From Sphaerotilus microaerophilus (GTDB taxonomy: Bacteria; Pseudomonadota; Gammaproteobacteria; Burkholderiales; Burkholderiaceae_C): a stretch of 64,000 bases of DNA. The position numbers and the translations under genes are program-made. Below, in pieces: positions 61,227 through 64,000 of the stretch. The stretch lies in assembly GCF_023734135.1 (NCBI RefSeq), contig NZ_AP025730.1, positions 2,604,001 through 2,668,000 of the forward strand, written 5' to 3'. Positions within the stretch are counted from its first letter, which is position 1, and each line of letters starts with the position of its first letter. The notes below the pieces were generated by a model, which ran no database searches, was not told where the DNA came from, and saw nothing but the letters and a program-made list of their open reading frames with translations.

Positions 61227-62408
61227 TCAGTCGGCGCCGAGTCCGACCGGGTTGGGCTGGCGCTTCTCGACGGCATGGCGCAGCAGCGCGGCCGTGCGGT
61301 AGATGCCGTGGGCGAACTTGCCGTAGGGCAGGGTGGCGAACAGCGCCATCACGCAGCCCAGGTGCAGGCACAGCCACAGCGGCAGGGCGGCGCTGCCGGC
61401 GGCCAGCCACAGGGCCAGGCCGCTGGCCGAGGTGAGGAAGAGCAGGGCGATGAAGCCGCGGTCCATCGGCCGCTGCGCCGGGGCGCCGTGCAGCGGGTGG
61501 CGGCGCAGGTTGAGCCAGCCCAGCCCGGTGGTGCCGATGAGCAGGCTCACCCCGCCGGCCACGCCCAGCAGCTTGGGCAGTGACGCCAGCGGGTAGGGCG
61601 CCGCCCAGCCCAGCAGGTAGTGCGCCAGCGTGCCCACGCCGGTGGCGGCAAAGCAGAGCAGGAAGCCGTAGAAGGTGAGGTGGTGCAAGCGCCGGCGCGC
61701 CAGCGTCCAGGCATCGTCCTCGTTGTGGCAGCCCTCGCCGTGGCCGCCGTCCAGGTAGGTCAGTGTCAGCACGTGGCCGGCGGCTTCGGCCGAGGCGGGG
61801 GCGCTGACGGGCTGGCCGCTGGTCACCGGCGTCACGTCGCGCCAGAAGCGCCGCAGGCCCATCGCCAGCGCCAGGGCGGCAAAGCCGAACACCGGCGCGA
61901 ACAGGCCCACGAGCAGGTGGTGCGGGAAGATGTCGTAGAAGCTGCCAGCCGGTGTGCCCGCCAGCGAGCCACGCAATGCCACGGCCAGGATGAGGAAGAG
62001 CGCCAGGGCGGCGGCCAGCGCCACCGACAGCGTCAGCCCGTTGCGCTGGTAGAGCCGGCCCAGCGGCGCCGGCCAGGCGTACTCGGCGTAGGTGCGCCCC
62101 CGCACCTCGGCCATCGCCCGGGGCACGTTGACCTGGAACTCGTGCGGCGGGGCGTACTGGCAGGCGTGCAGGCAGGCGCCGCAGTTGTGGCAGAGGTTGG
62201 CCAGGTAGTGCACATCGGCGCGGTGGAACTCCAGCCGGCGCGTCATGGCCGGGAACACCGCGCAGAAGCCCTCGCAGTAGCGGCAGGCGTTGCAGATCTG
62301 CAGCACGCGGGCGACTTCACCCTCGGCCGAGTGGGCTGAAGGGGAAGAGACCGGTTGCCCGTCGGCCAGCGCCCGGGCTTCCTCGATCAAGGGGTCAAGC
62401 GAGCGCAT
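61227..62408 (-). CDS. tcuB: Tricarballylate utilisation membrane Fe-S protein TcuB
   Basis: A 393-residue protein: N-terminal ferredoxin domain with two CxxCxxxC clusters ([31 protein letters not shown]), then about six membrane helices with haem-ligand-like histidines ([25 protein letters not shown]). TcuB reoxidises the FADH2 of TcuA into the electron chain. Overlaps tcuA by 14 bases. Confidence 0.88.
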   Translation of the reverse strand: MRSLDPLIEEARALADGQPVSSPSAHSAEGEVARVLQICNACRYCEGFCAVFPAMTRRLEFHRADVHYLANLCHNCGACLHACQYAPPHEFQVNVPRAMAEVRGRTYAEYAWPAPLGRLYQRNGLTLSVALAAALALFLILAVALRGSLAGTPAGSFYDIFPHHLLVGLFAPVFGFAALALAMGLRRFWRDVTPVTSGQPVSAPASAEAAGHVLTLTYLDGGHGEGCHNEDDAWTLARRRLHHLTFYGFLLCFAATGVGTLAHYLLGWAAPYPLASLPKLLGVAGGVSLLIGTTGLGWLNLRRHPLHGAPAQRPMDRGFIALLFLTSASGLALWLAAGSAALPLWLCLHLGCVMALFATLPYGKFAHGIYRTAALLRHAVEKRQPNPVGLGAD

Positions 62409-63825
62409 GCTGCACCTCTCGACCCCGTGCCGCGGCGGCCGCAGCGGCCGCGCGAGTGCCGGCGATGCGCCCGAAGGCGGTGCCGATCGACATGCCCACC
62501 CCGGCGGTGTAGCCCTGGCCGAGCACGTTGCCGGCCATCATCTCGCCGGCGACGAAGAGGTTGGCGCTGGGCTGGCCGCCAAAGCGCACGGCGGCGGTCT
62601 CGTCGGTGCGCAGGCCGAGGTAGGTGAAGGTCACCCCCGGGCGCAGCGCGTAGCCGTAGAACGGCGCGGTGTCGATGGGCCGGGCCCAGTGGCTCTTCAC
62701 CGGGGCGAGGCCCTCGGTGCGGCAGTCGTCGAGCACGGTGTGGTCGAAGTGGCCGGCGTGATCGCGGCGGCAGGCGCGGTTGTAGTCGTTCAGGGTCTGC
62801 ATGAAGGCGGTCTCGTCCAGGCCGAGCCGGCGCGCCAGCTCGGGCAGGCTGTGCGCCACCACGCCGGGGAACACGGGCGGCATGAAGCGGCCGACGGCCT
62901 TGGCGTCGATCACCGACCAGGCGGTCTGCCCGGGCTGCTGGGCCACCAGGCGGCCCCAGATGGCGTAGCGCTTGGGCCAGAAGTCCTCGCCCTCGTCGTA
63001 GAAGCGCCGGGCCTCGCGGTTGACCACCACGCTCAGGCTGACGCAGTCGATGCGGGTGCAGATGCCGCCGTCGTAGAGCGGCGCGCGCGCGTCGATGGCC
63101 ACCATGTGAGCCTGCGTCGGGTCGCCGATGGCGTCGGCCCGGTGCTCCTCGATCAGGTGGCGCAGCAGCGTGCCCTGGTTGAAGCGGGTGCCGCGGATCA
63201 GGAAGTTGTCGGCCGGCCACTCGCCGCGCTCGTTGCGGCCCCAGGCCTCGCGCAGCCACTCGCGGTTGGACTCGAAGCCGCCCGCGGCCAGCACGCAGGC
63301 CTTGGCGGTGATGCGCTCATCGCCCACCCACGCGGCCACGAAGCGGCCGTCCTGCAGCTCGATGCGCTGCACCGGCGCCTGGTAGCGGATGCGCACGCCC
63401 AGGCGCTCGGCGCTGCGGAAGTAGGCGTTGACCAGCGCCTTGCCGCCGCCCATGAAGAAGGCGTTGGTGCGCGCCACGTGCAGGGCGCCCGACAGCGGTG
63501 GCTGGAAGCGCACGCCGTGGCGCTGCATCCAGCCGCGGCAGGTGGACGAAGCGCGGATCACCAGCCGGGCGAGCGGCTCGCTGGTGCGCCCGCCGGTGAC
63601 CTTCAGCAGGTCCTGCCAGTACTCCTCCTCGGGGTAGGCGTCGACCAGCACGTCCTGCGGCGCGTCGTGCATGCAGCGCAGGTTGCGGGTGTGGGCCGAG
63701 TTGCCGCCGCGCAGCTCGCGCGGGGCCGCTTCGAGCAGCAGGACGCTCGCGCCTGCTTCGGCCGCCATCAGGGCCGCACAGAGGGCGGCGTTGCCGCCGC
63801 CGATGACCAGCACATCCGTGCCCAT
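62395..63825 (-). CDS. tcuA: FAD-dependent tricarballylate dehydrogenase TcuA
   Basis: A 476-residue flavoprotein of the fumarate-reductase/SdhA fold: FAD motif [19 protein letters not shown] at the N-terminus, [34 protein letters not shown] and the C-terminal [21 protein letters not shown]. It oxidises tricarballylate to cis-aconitate in the known system. It is the first gene of tcuAB and divides the strand with the regulator tail beyond 63947. Confidence 0.88.
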   Translation of the reverse strand: MGTDVLVIGGGNAALCAALMAAEAGASVLLLEAAPRELRGGNSAHTRNLRCMHDAPQDVLVDAYPEEEYWQDLLKVTGGRTSEPLARLVIRASSTCRGWMQRHGVRFQPPLSGALHVARTNAFFMGGGKALVNAYFRSAERLGVRIRYQAPVQRIELQDGRFVAAWVGDERITAKACVLAAGGFESNREWLREAWGRNERGEWPADNFLIRGTRFNQGTLLRHLIEEHRADAIGDPTQAHMVAIDARAPLYDGGICTRIDCVSLSVVVNREARRFYDEGEDFWPKRYAIWGRLVAQQPGQTAWSVIDAKAVGRFMPPVFPGVVAHSLPELARRLGLDETAFMQTLNDYNRACRRDHAGHFDHTVLDDCRTEGLAPVKSHWARPIDTAPFYGYALRPGVTFTYLGLRTDETAAVRFGGQPSANLFVAGEMMAGNVLGQGYTAGVGMSIGTAFGRIAGTRAAAAAAAARGREVQHALA

Positions 63826-63826
63826 G

Positions 63827-63856
63827 AATCCGCCTCTTTGTTCAGACGGGCGGATT
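63827..63856 (-). promoter_or_regulatory. Hairpin enclosing the tcuA ribosome-binding site
   Basis: AATCCGCC (63827-63834) pairs with GGCGGATT (63849-63856) over 8 bp, directly before the tcuA start codon; the loop and stem contain the purine-rich AAAGAGG expected to bind the ribosome. Confidence 0.4.
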
Positions 63857-63873
63857 CTGGGAGGGTGGGACTG

Positions 63874-63888
63874 TTTCGTTAAATGAAA
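63874..63888. promoter_or_regulatory. Candidate LysR-type binding site (T-N11-A)
   Basis: TTTC-N7-GAAA is an inverted repeat fitting the T-N11-A rule, 49-63 bases upstream of tcuA and next to the regulator's 3' end. Confidence 0.35.
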
Positions 63889-63946
63889 TCGAGGCGCTGT
63901 TTATCGCGCTTCAGGCATCAATGCGGGCCGTCGGGACAGGGCGATC

Positions 63947-64000
63947 TCACACCTCGAACCGGGCTTGCTGGATGAGATCGCGAAAGGCCTGGGCGGCCGG
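63947..64000 (-). CDS. LysR-type regulator, 3' end only
   Basis: The last 17 codons (ending AFRDLIQQARFEV, then TGA at 63947-63949) of a gene that runs off the window. The tail fits a LysR-type regulator, and position next to tcuA suggests the tcuR regulator. Too short to be certain. Confidence 0.55.
   Translation of the reverse strand, partial: PAAQAFRDLIQQARFEV

Overview
The window is about 64 kb of GC-rich DNA. Gene families (TctCBA and a Bug-type TctC, TcuAB, CHASE2/FecR pair, tungsten AOR with a separate NAD-reductase subunit), ATGA/GTGA operon overlaps and a Comamonadaceae-type intergenic hairpin (31107-31155) point to Burkholderiales, most likely the Leptothrix/Sphaerotilus/Ideonella/Rubrivivax group. 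This is inference; there is no rRNA to confirm it. No tRNA, rRNA or CRISPR array was seen.

Layout. (1) 1-2205: end of a tripartite tricarboxylate transporter (tctC 3' end, tctB, tctA), closed by a perfect bidirectional terminator. (2) 2271-6132: hemH, a HAD phosphatase and an AMP-forming acyl-CoA synthetase. (3) 6242-8921: DUF4266 lipoprotein, DUF3570 outer-membrane protein and ApbE flavin transferase, translationally coupled. (4) 8922-14650: lower-GC accessory island with a secreted Cys-rich protein, a 137-bp MITE-like element, a lectin-metzincin fusion followed by a HEAT-like protein, and a decayed partial duplicate of the next locus whose junctions carry a GGGGTCAGGTCTT repeat. (5) 14652-19408: secreted protein, FAD/2Fe-2S reductase, di-haem-type membrane protein and decahaem cytochrome c, which read as an electron conduit. 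(6) 22510-19432 (minus): Tat lipoprotein FccB-like flavoprotein, TlpA thioredoxin and Tat transglutaminase. (7) 24555-33322: PQQ alcohol dehydrogenase with the lanthanide-diagnostic Asp and a possible sigma54 promoter, moeA, tungstate ABC transporter tupBCA, then aorABC, a MoaD-like protein and a small conserved protein. This is a nearly complete tungsten-enzyme module with a shared palindrome in front of both the tup and aor operons. (8) 33248-38219: a SAM/coiled-coil/MACPF/propeller protein and, divergently, a multi-TM protein with a nucleoside-deoxyribosyltransferase/TIR-like effector domain. (9) 38364-42456: LysM-FecR protein and CHASE2 histidine kinase. (10) 42463-52722: degenerate 21-bp repeat tract, then a defence island: type I hsdM, a DUF4160/DUF2442 pair, hsdS, hsdR, two broken genes, and an AAA ATPase/DUF4276 (Toprim-like) pair. 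(11) 52890-64000: BamE-like lipoprotein, a histidine kinase with its own periplasmic binding protein, a ModE-like regulator fused to a binding-protein domain, split ChrA, a ModA-like binding protein, an orphan TctC, tcuB, tcuA and the tail of a LysR-type regulator.

How parts fit together. The PQQ dehydrogenase (alcohol to aldehyde), the tungsten AOR (aldehyde to acid) and the acyl-CoA synthetase could form one oxidation route, but only the first two are neighbours. TctC/TcuAB at the right end and TctCBA at the left end both concern tricarboxylate use. Best candidates for something undescribed are the SAM-MACPF-propeller protein with its divergent membrane effector, the lectin-metzincin/HEAT pair, and the AAA/DUF4276 pair in the hsd island.
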